64,000 nt of DNA, taken from contig OX243820.1 of NCBI GenBank assembly GCA_945859605.1, positions 28,095,396 to 28,159,395 of the forward strand. Direction: 5' to 3'. The translations under genes were made by a program, and so were the position numbers. How positions within the stretch are numbered: position 1 is the stretch's first letter; every line of letters begins with the position of its first letter. This document shows positions 1 to 10,084 of this stretch, piece by piece. The stretch comes from Lumbricus rubellus (taxonomy: Eukaryota > Annelida > Clitellata > Crassiclitellata > Lumbricidae). The notes beneath the pieces are model-generated. The model ran no database searches. It saw only the letters and a program-made list of their open reading frames with translations, and was not told where the DNA came from.

Positions 1-595
1 TCAAGCTCTTGATGATAAAAAATTATTGTGATCATCGTGAAATTTTGCCTCCTCCTGCAAGACATCTGACAGATATTCATTCGTTCATTTTCTTTCCATT
101 CGTTCAGTTCGGGGTTAAAGAATCACCTTAGACCAGGAACTCACATTTACGCAACGCATTACTTTCCCTGTCACAACTATAATTACTACCAGCTTTGGCA
201 TCTCGAAGTCATTTCTCGCCCTTTAACTCCTAGCGCAGGGACTTGTTCATCCGCTTGTAGTTTCACGACTTGACTACTTTAGTGTCACATACGATGGACT
301 TCATAAAAATAAAGTCTGTTAATAAGCTACTGTCATGGGCGGAGTTTATCAGGGGTTAGGGGGGCTAAGAAGGCCCAGATTCAACTTTTTTACCATGAAA
401 ATGGTATCCTTTTCGGGGTTAGCCACCCCCTAAGAAGGCCCAGACTCGGGGTTAGCCCCCGAAGAACGGAAACCAAACTCCGCCCATGGCTACTGTGCAG
501 AGAACATTAAAGGCGTTTGATGAAATTACTAAAAACTAAATAGCTGGCATAGGTCAAGAAGCGCCGCATCATTGTTGTGTAATGGTACTGTTTAG
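1..595. other. Gene 1 intron before the Kunitz exon
   Basis: No exon is seen here. The sequence is paralogous to the intron at about 31550-32491 of gene 2 (shared stretches include the Pro/Leu-coding-like 60-240 part). A GC-rich patch near 340-490 with inverted and repeated GGGGTTAGCC-type words is present only in this copy and may be a small mobile element. Confidence 0.5.
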
Positions 596-867
596 ATCCG
601 TGCACTGGAACTCCAAATCCCGGTCGCTGTGGTCGCGGCTCCAAAACCCGATGGACGTACAATTCGCTACCTGACACATGTGAGAGTTTCCGCTACTACG
701 GCTGCACTCCGAGTTCCAACACATTCCGCTCTCGGAAGGAATGCGAGAATAAATGCAGTGGAAATTCTCAAATCATTTGTCCGGACCTCGCTTGCGCAGA
801 GGACAGTTGCTACACGTTGGAGAGGAAGAACAAGTGTCCATTATGCATCTGTCCAAACCCATGCAAG
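596..867 (+). CDS. Gene 1 exon: Kunitz domain plus antistasin-like motif
   Basis: The acceptor CTGTTTAG precedes 596 and the donor AAG|GTATAT follows 867. 272 nt, phase 1 in and phase 0 out. It encodes a Kunitz domain with all six cysteines (spacing 8-16-7-12-3) and the YYGC core, followed by an antistasin-like half motif with seven cysteines. One Asn codon is missing near the end relative to the gene 2 copy. The region between Cys2 and Cys3 has 16 residues instead of the BPTI-type 15, so the inhibitory loop is one residue longer, and Gly occupies P1. Confidence 0.88.
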
Positions 868-2528
868 GTATATTATGTAGACACAAACAGCTCTTTGGCA
901 TATACTTTGTCTTAACTTTATTTGCTTCTGTCCTATTCAGTGCCGCGTTTGTTATTGTTTTTTCAGTTATGGCGATTATGAATCATCGTTTGCATTTTTA
1001 TCTGAAGCACATGCGGTCGTGACATATCCTAGTGTAGGCTATGCGTGTGTCCATTGTAACTATAAAATACATGTACGCCGTGGTATGAATGAAAGACCGT
1101 TGCCAGGATTTTATTTCGGGGCATTATACTCGACCGTGAGCAAGCACACAAGCAATTGAATCAACTGACTAAAGGGTTTGAAGAGGCCATGTGAGCTTTC
1201 GTAGCGGTTCTGGATAGCCAATACATTACACACTGAAGTTCTTGCATCAGGTGTTAGCAAATGCATTGTTTCATTTTTACATATTCCATTATTTTATTTT
1301 GGGGGACGTTCAAATACCCAAAACACCCCCTGAAAATTGCCTCATTCTATTAGTCACTCACCCTGGTTTAGTCATTCACAGAATCACAAATTGTTTGAGC
1401 TATCTGCTGAATTTTAATATGTGCTGATTTCAGGAATTCCATTGTCGCCAAGGTTACGAGTGCAAGATGCGTGAATCAAAGTGTAGCAAAGGCGCAAAAC
1501 CATTCTGCGCTAAAAGTATGGTCACACAACTCCAGCATATTAGAATGTTCTAAGATTCCAACCATAGTAGCTATAACTGTTGGATTTTGGTTAACCAAAT
1601 GTGTAGTGTTTTTGAACACCGTGACCCTTCAATAAATGAATCTGTGACCTAACGCTTGAGGGTTTGAGCCTGCTGATGAGATAGTAATCAACAACCTTGG
1701 CAAGTTGCTTGTATAAAATTGTCTCTGCCACTAGCAACGGCGCGAGGTGAAAAAAAATAATGGCAAGTAGGCCTAATAGAAATGTTGTGCATCGACACTA
1801 CGTGAAGATCTATTTCGGGCATGTCTCCTTTTCTCTCCTGTCACTCATGCAATGTCATTCTGAAGATTAGCTAATTGTGGTCATTTAAATCTTGGTGATG
1901 AATAGAATAGACTGTTGTTAATTCATTTCTCGTTCATATATTATATATACACACATATATATATATTATATAGTGCATAACGTTTGGGTTAACTGGTATT
2001 TTATTATTATATCAAGTCGTCATCGGGCGTTATGTTGTAATGAGTTCGTGTGCAGTTAAAACCATCTGGGACGAACTTGGCCTTGATTTTCGTATTCACG
2101 TTTTCAGTGGTATAGGGTAACTTTATATCGTCAACATTTAGGCCTATAAAATGAATGTTGTTAGACTGTGTTGATATAATGTCCGTTAATATGATGCTGT
2201 TGTTACCAAGCTGCTACAATGAATATGATGCTGTTAAATCGGTTATTCATCGTAACTAATTGTTGGGCCGCTTGTCCTATTCTGTATGAAGTGGCCATGG
2301 GAAATTATACTAATGCTGGACGAAGTCTATTCCCAGACTCTATGTAGGCCTACATTCAGTTCAGGATTCCTAGGAATCGTTTCTGTAATGGATAAAATGT
2401 TTGTATGTCTTGCAGATCCCTGTCCACCTCAAGACCCGTGCAACAAACGGTGCATGTACGGTTTGAAGACGGATAAAAACGGATGTCAACTCTGCGAATG
2501 TCTGCCAGCACCACGTTCTTACCCATAA
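596..2528 (+). CDS. Gene 1, 3' end: Kunitz/antistasin-like secreted protein (partial)
   Basis: Three exons are seen: 596-867, 1434-1515 and 2416-2528, joined in one frame (phases 1-0, 0-1, 1-stop). They encode a Kunitz domain, two antistasin-like motifs and a stop. Order, phases and sequence match the last three exons of gene 2 (32492-34759) almost exactly, so this is the end of an upstream tandem paralogue whose 5' part lies left of the window. Bases 1-595 are its preceding intron and resemble 31550-32491. The product should be an extracellular serine-protease inhibitor or cysteine-rich matrix protein; that role is inferred from the domain families. No AATAAA was seen close behind the stop. 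Confidence 0.85.
1434..1515 (+). CDS. Gene 1 B exon (4-Cys piece)
   Basis: 82 nt between acceptor TGATTTCAG and donor AAAA|GTATGG, phase 0 in and phase 1 out. It encodes 27 residues with cysteines at HCRQGYEC, KCSK and FCAK. This matches the N-terminal part of an antistasin domain (C-x5-C, C, C). The paralogue at 33458-33539 differs by a few residues only. Confidence 0.82.
2416..2528 (+). CDS. Gene 1 terminal exon, antistasin motif
   Basis: The acceptor TGTCTTGCAG ends at 2415 and the exon runs to TAA at 2526-2528. It encodes a textbook antistasin C-terminal half, CPPQDPC, then YGLKTDKNGC, then CEC, followed by a short Pro-rich tail. Paralogues: 34647-34759, and the internal copy at 20519. 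Confidence 0.88.
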
Positions 2529-3804
2529 AGCAGCTCATCAGTGGAATTGACGATGGTTCCCATGTGTATCTCGAATAGGCCTATTACAAACGCATGAAAA
2601 CATTGCTTTCCGTCAACACTGTAGCTCGCGATGTAATCACACGTCATTCTAATTTGGTGGTTGGGCTAAGCAGGTGTTTGGCGAGCATATTAATTTGAAC
2701 TGTGCAACTTAACCAAAGGCTTGACCATAAATTTTGCGACAATTCCAAAAGAAAATATAGGTTCTACAAATTGTTCTTCGGTCACTCGTTCTTAGCATTA
2801 TTTAGCGCCTCTTCAGGAAGCTACTAGCCTACTCACGAGCGCTCCCAGTCCAACCAGTATCGTCTAGTAATCCACACTTTGGCCTTCATGTCAAGGCCTC
2901 CAATAACAAGTTAACTGATTAACAGTAAATAGAATTTCAGATTGCAATAATGCTTCACAATGCACCATCTACCCAAGCTTAGCTTTGTGCACGAAAATAC
3001 TCCAAATCGACTCTACACTTCAATATTGTAAGGGCTCGTCAATTGCATTTTACTTTATATGTGATCATTTTCATGATTGGGCCTCATAGAGCATCAGTTA
3101 AATTCGTAATGATTGACTACATATCTATCATTTTAACCAAATGGGAATATTATACAATTTCTCTTCTGTGTCCTCAAGAGTTAACAATTACTACAATGCC
3201 ATTCGATTCGTTGCTTTTGCGTTTTTGTTTATTTCAGTGTTTGACTAGCTTCACTGATATTCAATCTTAAGAGAATTGATGCTGAACGGTGGTCTGTACA
3301 TTAATTTTACTTATTGTTATCATCATTCTTTGCTTAATTGTAGCAGCCAATATTGAGCTATGCTAAAGGAAATTAAACTTATTAACTGGTCTTTCTTATC
3401 GTGATTCTTCTAGTTGCAGCTATAGGGCTAGGCAGACTGCAATTGTCATGTACTCGAATTTATTTAACGATCGATTTAGACAGTTAGACCCACGTTATCT
3501 TAGTTTCTGGAGACAACTAAAGGATTAAATTATTCTAGTTGCCTCGGGATATTGCTCTCAAATTAAATCGATTTCTAAAAATTTCTAAAAGGCACTAAAG
3601 AGTTCAGACCCAGATAACTTCACAAATCTCAGGCTTCAGAAATGTAAATTCACTTCCATTTTTATTTAGATATATTATCAAAAAAGTGATTTCTATGAGC
3701 CCCAAATAATAAGCTGCGTCTATGGGATCATTATGTATCCAACTTGCAGATTGGGTAAGGCTGATGAAGTCGTCTGCGTCCTGTATTATAATAATATTAT
3801 TATT

Positions 3805-3999
3805 ACGAGTTGGTTCACTCATTCTTGCACTTAACTTTCTACTTTTCTCTCTCCAGTGCTTATATACTCGATACCATTTATATGTTTTTTCGTCTTCTTG
3901 CTTCTGCTAATGTAAAAGCGCTCGCGATCATTAGTAGCCTATGTTTGTGTTTTGTGTTTACTGAATCGATTCAATAAATTTGATTTGATTTGATTTGAT
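3805..3999 (+). mobile_element. LINE/retroposon 3' end with (TTTGA)n tail
   Basis: The segment ends with CAATAAA followed by about four TTTGA-type repeats, the form of CR1/L2-like retroposon 3' ends. The paralogous site near 36870 lacks it, reading straight from the AT-rich flank into the conserved TTCTCGTC-type sequence. It was therefore inserted after the tandem duplication or lost from the other copy. The left edge is approximate. Confidence 0.55.
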
Positions 4000-4609
4000 A
4001 TTATTGGGTTTTTCTCGTCGTAGGTTATCTAGGCAGAAATACCTCCATGTACTTATATAGCGTCTTTTAAGTTCCTCCCCAAAACTGCTCGCACCGCTAT
4101 CTATCTTAGCGATGATCATTGATCAAGGTCTAAACATGTAGACTACAACTTTAAAAAGAGTAGACAAGCAACCCTTAAGCAGGCCATAGAGCCGACATGG
4201 GTATGAAAGTGAACGAAACCTGATTTTTCATCCCTGGCATAATAATAATTGCTAGGTTATACAATGTATAGGTGACTTGCCCTTCCTCTTAAACGCGTTT
4301 CACTTTCCCACCCACCAGGGCTTTTCTTAGCGTGCAGTTGTACACAAAATGTGCAGTTCTAAATGGGTTTGGGCAGTTGTAGAAGCACTTCTGTACAGTA
4401 AAAACTAGCGAAAAATGGTCATTGTACTCCGATTGGAAGTAATTTCCATGGAGGATGAGAAAGGAAAGAAGGAGTTGTGTAGTTCTAAAAATTCCTTAAA
4501 ACAGCCCTACTACCCACAGTGCACTGCTGCAGTACTTCTGCAGTAGGCTTACCTGGCGCTTAGGCTACTTTATTATAACCTAGTTGACTAAGGTCGCATA
4601 ATTATGGAA

Positions 4610-4720
4610 GATAAATCTCCACACGAATTTCTATCCGAGTCTGAGATTTGAATCCCTACTTTTCGCCGAAGAGGCCAGTGAGCTAATCACTGACTATCGC
4701 CCAGTGCAACTTCGTGTAAG
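4610..4720 (-). repeat. Decayed tRNA-like SINE head
   Basis: On the minus strand an A-box-like stretch (AGTGATTAGCTCACTGGC) is followed after about 30 nt by a B-box-like GGATTCAAATCTC. There is no full cloverleaf or acceptor stem, so this is read as a SINE relic, not a tRNA gene. Confidence 0.4.
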
Positions 4721-4984
4721 CAGAAAACGTGCTAAGATAAATCAATAATTATTGCAACAGAAAAATAGGCCTAATTACTGTTCCAAAAGAAGACTGTAGG
4801 CCTGCAGAAGCAATTAATGAACCTGCAAATCTTCGCGGGCAGCAGAGCGTTGGAATCTATTTCATTTAACTTTACTGAGTAGGCCTACATTTTATCAATC
4901 TCACACGCTCCTCCATTTTTCATTCGTCGTTTTCAATGCTGCATAGTGCACAGTGCTGCATAGGTCTATAAGCTTTGCTGTAGT

Positions 4985-5185
4985 CAGTACGTCTTTCTGG
5001 AATAATTTACCTATTAGTCTCCGTAATGAACTTCTTTGTCTTTCTTTTCCTCTTTTCCGCAGGCGTTTGAAAACCATTCTCTTTGATTGTGGTTAAGTGT
5101 CAGGTCGGGAGCGCCTCTGAGGAGTCCTCTTGAATTGGCGCTATATAAATGTACCATTGCAATTACAATTACAAATACTAGATTA
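4985..5185 (+). mobile_element. CR1/L2-type LINE 3' end fragment
   Basis: The + strand encodes FWNNLPISLRNELL, then FRRRLKTILFDCG and a stop. This is the typical C-terminus of CR1/L2/Jockey-like reverse transcriptases. It is followed by a GCGCTATATAAAT-type 3' UTR and an ATTACAATTAC tail. The 5' part is missing. Confidence 0.65.
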
Positions 5186-5222
5186 AAAACTGGAACACCG
5201 GGTTATTCAGACAAAGGGAGCA

Positions 5223-5945
5223 CGACGAACGCCCGATTGTCCAGGTCCCCGATTACCCTTTCCCCGATACAAACTCCCCGATTACAAACTCCCCGATAGG
5301 TCCAACACCCCGACAGACCCAAGTCCCCGAATATGCAACTAATCCCAAGTCCCCGACAGGCCCAAGTCCCCGATTGGTGATTTAATCTACACGTAAGACT
5401 ATATTTCGTGTCAGTCTAAAGAGGGTGACACCAATCGTCTTGGCCTTATCGGTAGACGGAAACAGAGTTGAATAAAGGCAAAGCCAGTTAGATTAATGTA
5501 AATAATATTTTTACTTGTGTACGTGTACCAATATGTAATTTGAATTCCTTACTGCACGCTGAATTCAGAAGACAGCTATAAGAGAATTGTCCACAAACTA
5601 CTTCAAAATATTCTACTTGTCTACTTGCTAAGGCTGAGAAGTTTTTCAAAAATGCAAGCGCATTATATCCCTTATATTACTGCGGCACACTGGGCATGTT
5701 TTGCTGATTCCCCTTGTTGATGGTGCGCCACAAAGAACATTAATACAAGAACTGCATGCACAGTGTAGATCTTACGTGTAGATTAAATCACCAATCGGGG
5801 ACTTGGGCCTGTCGGGGACTTGGGATTAGTTGCATATTCGGGGACTTGGGTCTGTCGGGGTGTTGGGCCTATCGGGGAGTTTGTAATCGGGGAGTTTGTA
5901 TCGGGGAAAGGGTAATCGGGGACCTGGACAATCGGGCGTTCGTCG
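5223..5945. mobile_element. Foldback element with 176-bp inverted arms
   Basis: The left arm 5223-5398 and right arm 5770-5945 are near-perfect reverse complements of equal length, separated by a 371-bp unique centre. The arms are built from short repeats of the word CCCCGA (for example CAAGTCCCCGACAGG). Open frames across the arms are by-products of this composition. I found no clear target-site duplication and no counterpart in the paralogous intergenic region. Confidence 0.8.
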
Positions 5946-6193
5946 CAAACCCCAGACAAACACCGGTTACACCGCCAACCAATGCGATTCTTCCAATGTT
6001 AAGAAGAATTTCTTTCTCAGTCGATGGACAGCGTATCGTATTTTTTATGCATTTATACTTATGCGAGTCTTTCACTATTATTATTATTGTTAGTATTATT
6101 TTTTTAGCGCCCGAGGTAGTAAGGATCCCTCAGACTAAAAGTGTAAAAATAAAAATAATAAAATCAGGTTATAGGTTCTCGTCTCCAACGTGC

Positions 6194-6195
6194 TA

Positions 6196-6246
<51 letters not shown>
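6194..6246. repeat. (TTA)n microsatellite with dispersed-repeat flank
   Basis: A run of TTA units. The flank at 6102-6193 (CCCGAGGTAGTAAGGATCCC and GGTTCTCGTCTCCAACGTGC) recurs next to the TTA run at 61098-61250. A related flank is at 10125-10160, so this is a repeat family carrying or seeding TTA runs. Confidence 0.8.
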
Positions 6247-7174
6247 TTAATTTTGGGGCAACTTATAATAAAAAATGTACCCAAAATTGTGGCACTGGAG
6301 ATAATTTGGTGATTAGTTTGTAATAATACACAACGTCAATTTATCAGTGATCGGAATTATCTCAGCACTTTTGAATGTTATAATAACTATTATGCCACGA
6401 TCACACTATGAGTAGGCCTAAATACGTTTTGTAGGCTGCAATAGAACCTAGTTTGCTCTCCTCAAACAGGGCCATGACGTCGTTTCTTTTCTGCGGCCTA
6501 GAGAGAAACTGCAGTTCAAAATAAAACGCCAATATAGACCTATACATCATAATGTGTGTGTTGACTACGCGTCGAGCGAATAAGCTTATTATAGGCCAAC
6601 GGAGATCAATAGCAGCACAATGGCACGCATGATCAAACCTCGGAAAGTCAATATTACACAAACAAGTCTTTAAAAAGTAGTAGTAAGCCACGAAGAATCA
6701 CATTAAACTAACGACCAGCGATTGAGTAGATTGATAATTTTTAAATGCATAGCCTACATCTAAGAATTTACCTTTGAATATATAGCCTAGGTAGGCCCAT
6801 ATAAATATATGTAAATATATATTCACTGCTACCACACGTATACTCCTTTAAGTGTGTAATAATATGTAATACTTTGTGTATATATATATATATAATAATT
6901 TATATAGTCCATATAGACACAATGATACCACACGTATATATTACTTTAAGCGTGCAATATATATAATATATATTCTTATAAGAAAAATATCTGCAGGTAT
7001 ATGTAGGCCTACACCTATTGTCGACTATCTGTCTCATTCGATTAAATTGAGTAGCTGTGTTAACAACGTCACTGTTTTGCAGATCTTACAATTATTCGTG
7101 ACGGCAATAGCGCTGCAATTAAAATCTGCGCCACTCAGGTTTTATAAGCATTTGTGTCAACCATTATATTTCAG

Positions 7175-7213
7175 AGTTCGGCAAAGGATTCGAAACATTC
7201 GCTTCGTACGGCT
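7175..7213 (+). other. Candidate non-coding 5' exon upstream of gene 2
   Basis: TATATTTCAG precedes and GCT|GTAAGTAT follows a 39-nt segment conserved with 38075-38115 upstream of gene 3 (41 nt there). The 2-nt length difference argues against coding, and both splice sites are strong and conserved, so a 5' UTR exon is plausible. Confidence 0.35.
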
Positions 7214-8109
7214 GTAAGTATAACAGAAGAAGCTCAAGATTTCTCTGGAAACTTTTTCCAGATCGTGAGAAACCGACGTATTCAAAAAAGGCTTCACATT
7301 CCTATGTAGTTACCAAAATCCTAAGCGCAGGGCACTAGCTTATTCAAGAGCGTAGCATCGAATCAGAGGGCTAACGATAGTCAGTGACCTATTTCCAGCG
7401 GAGGTCCGAGTCCCTTAGCCAGTGATAGAAAAGAGAGGAGCTAGCCAGACGAACGTCAATGCGAGTTTTGTTGAGGACGAAAACGATTAATTTTTATTTT
7501 TGGAGACTTCAGATCGGGCGAAAGAATTTGTGAGGATGAATAGGCCCTGTGCGTCTAAATTCGTTGGCTTCGAGGCTATGAAAAGAAAAACAGACTTAAC
7601 AAAGAATTACAGCAACCAACCCTAAAGTGGAGCAGCGATAGTGGAAACAGTTTTTTAAAAGTTAAGAATGGTTCAAAAAAGGCGGAGGCCTCGAATATGC
7701 ATTTATGCATGCGTATTTTCTCTGCAATTAGCAGGCATGTTGCGACCCCTACATCTTTGTATTTCCTGCCGATTTGCAGCAATTCTCTAAAACTTTCAGC
7801 CGATTATTTCAGAGAGTGTTGGGCGTTTGCAGACATTATGAAATTTGAGTCAAAACTCACGGTCGGAGGCGGAGGAGAGGAGGACAGGTTCGGAAGGGGA
7901 AGGAGAGGGATTGAGTCCGTGTGCTTCGGGGGACGGGGGGGTGGAAGAGAAATAAAACCCTGTGAAATTTGAAAGTTAGCAAATAGACCTAAGCAATTTA
8001 TTCGCCAAGTTCGTTTAGACACATAACTGTATAGATTCACAAATGTGTGCATGCAGGTTGTCTGTCGGTGAAACCTCACGTTAACTTTTAATAAGAAGAC
8101 AAACAACGA

Positions 8110-8200
8110 ATGGAACCAGTCATGATGAGATCTGCTGTCATGGTGATTATGGTGGCTGCTCTGATGATACTACGAACAGCGGCGTATCCAGGTTATCCAG
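8110..8200 (+). CDS. Gene 2 exon 1: signal peptide
   Basis: ATG at 8110. Residues 1-31: a Met-rich hydrophobic stretch MVIMVAALMIL, then RTAA as a likely cleavage region, then YPGYPG. The donor CCAG|GTTGGT is phase 1. Near-identical to 39485-39575. A second Met pair at codons 5-6 could also serve as the start. Confidence 0.85.
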
Positions 8201-10020
8201 GTTGGTGGTCAGATGGCATAAAATGCAATTAGGTGCTGGACATTTGACAGTGTTAACTTTATTGATCCTATAAAGATGATGACTATTATTTTGTCTGCCT
8301 ATTATCGTTTTAAATATGTAGGCCATGACGCTTTACGTTCAAGAAACTAAAAACTAGAACGGTGTAGAGAAGGTAGGTCCAGATGCTTCTCTGTCTATGC
8401 AAGTCCTTATGTAGACCACACACCTATATCGCCAAATAGGGTCAGTTCTAGAAATGACCTAAGTTACCTAACATGTTAAAATATGTGATTTTTTAACCCT
8501 GCATTGACCAACAGCAACAATCAGATCTCTTTCCTACCAATTAAGGTGCAGTATATATCTTTAGACTTACATGTAAGTATAGGCTATGTAGCCTATGTGT
8601 GTCTACTGTCTATGTATGATCATTAAATTATCATACATACGTATGTTACCCTATACGTTTTCAACGTCCACGCTGTAGTCCGTAGCACCACCGAGCAGAA
8701 AGCTTGGAGGAGCACTGTAACAAAATTGTTATAGTGCCCCTCCAATCTTTCTACTCGGTGATGCTGCGGACTACAGCATGTACGTTGAAAAAGTATAGCC
8801 TAACAAACGTAAATTTGGTTTTTGAAACATAGATTGTCTCTTCTTTGTTTCAAACATGGTGGAAGTGTTGATCTGATAAACGCGATATTTAAAACTACAA
8901 AGAAGATAAGAGCAAAGGATTATGTGCAATAGTGAGTGGAAAAGATGGACATGCTGAGTGCAGCTATCGAATTAACTAAATCACATAATACTAACTGTAA
9001 TTTTCAGGTCAAATTACAGAGTTGAAACTCGACACGACGACTGAAGGTAATTATTTTTTATTTAGGCCAATCTAGCTTAATGTAATCGACAAAACAACCA
9101 CAATTGGATATTAATCCTAAAGTATTCCGCAATTCTATAACTCAGTACCACTAAACTCATAGAGACTTGCAAAAGTCTCCACCGCCATTAAATTTGCATG
9201 ATCCTTTAGACAGGATCTCTGTTGCGTCTTATGTGATCAAAACTAAAGCTTTAAACTCAGATGATGAAATTGTTATGAGGCATTTAAGTTTTCAGTCATC
9301 TTGACCATCTTAGTCACTTTGAACCCTGCATGTATAAGCTTAGACTTGCAATAAGATATTGTATGCACGATTTGTATTGACAATTTATAATCTAAAAAAT
9401 TATTTCAGCTTGCGTAGGCCCTATATATTTATAACCGCTACGCCTGGGATTTAATTCCAAGCTATAAGACCTACCTAGTCGAAACGAGGGTTCGCTGCCA
9501 AATTGTGTCTTCCTAAATCTGCGATCGTATTTTTAATCAATTTGCTCTTAATCCTGTTGAACAGAGGCATGCTATCATGTTGCATTGCTTCATTTGTCTT
9601 AACTTCCTTCAACAGAGACAACTACAGAGCTGCCCACAACTACAGAGCTGCCCACAACTACAGAGCTGCCCACAACTACAGAGCTGCCCACAACTACAGA
9701 GCTTCCCACAACGACGACCACGTCTTGTGAAATTGTTACGTGTGGCCCTAACTGCGGATATATTTCAGGAATAGATGGATGTCCGAGATGTGACTGTCAT
9801 CCGACCTGTATGGTTAGAAACATTAACATTAACTTATAGTAGTTAGCGGTAAGACGTTCGTCGTTTTCGTCTCTAGATGTATTACCGTGATTACTCAAAC
9901 TGCAATAGTAATAATAATAATTGTTATTATTATAATTATTATTATTATTATAATAATTATTATTATTATAATTATTAATATTATTATAATTATTATTTTT
10001 ATTATAATTATAATGATTAT

Positions 10021-10084
<64 letters not shown>

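Larger units (their letters stand above)
2529..8109. other. Intergenic region 1 (gene 1 to gene 2)
   Basis: No protein gene is supported here. It is a diverged duplicate of 34760-39484. It contains a LINE 3' tail (about 3805-3999), a tRNA-like SINE relic (about 4610-4720), a CR1/L2-type LINE 3' end (about 4985-5185), a 176-bp-arm foldback (5223-5945), a (TTA)n block (6194-6246), and a candidate non-coding exon (7175-7213). The stretch 7080-8109 is the best conserved with its paralogue and should hold the gene 2 promoter and 5' UTR; I could not place a TATA box or start site. Confidence 0.6.

Noticed and set aside
5756..6196. 146-codon frame and its antisense partner
   Set aside because: Spans a foldback arm; the same peptide appears from the other arm, so it is a by-product of the inverted repeat.
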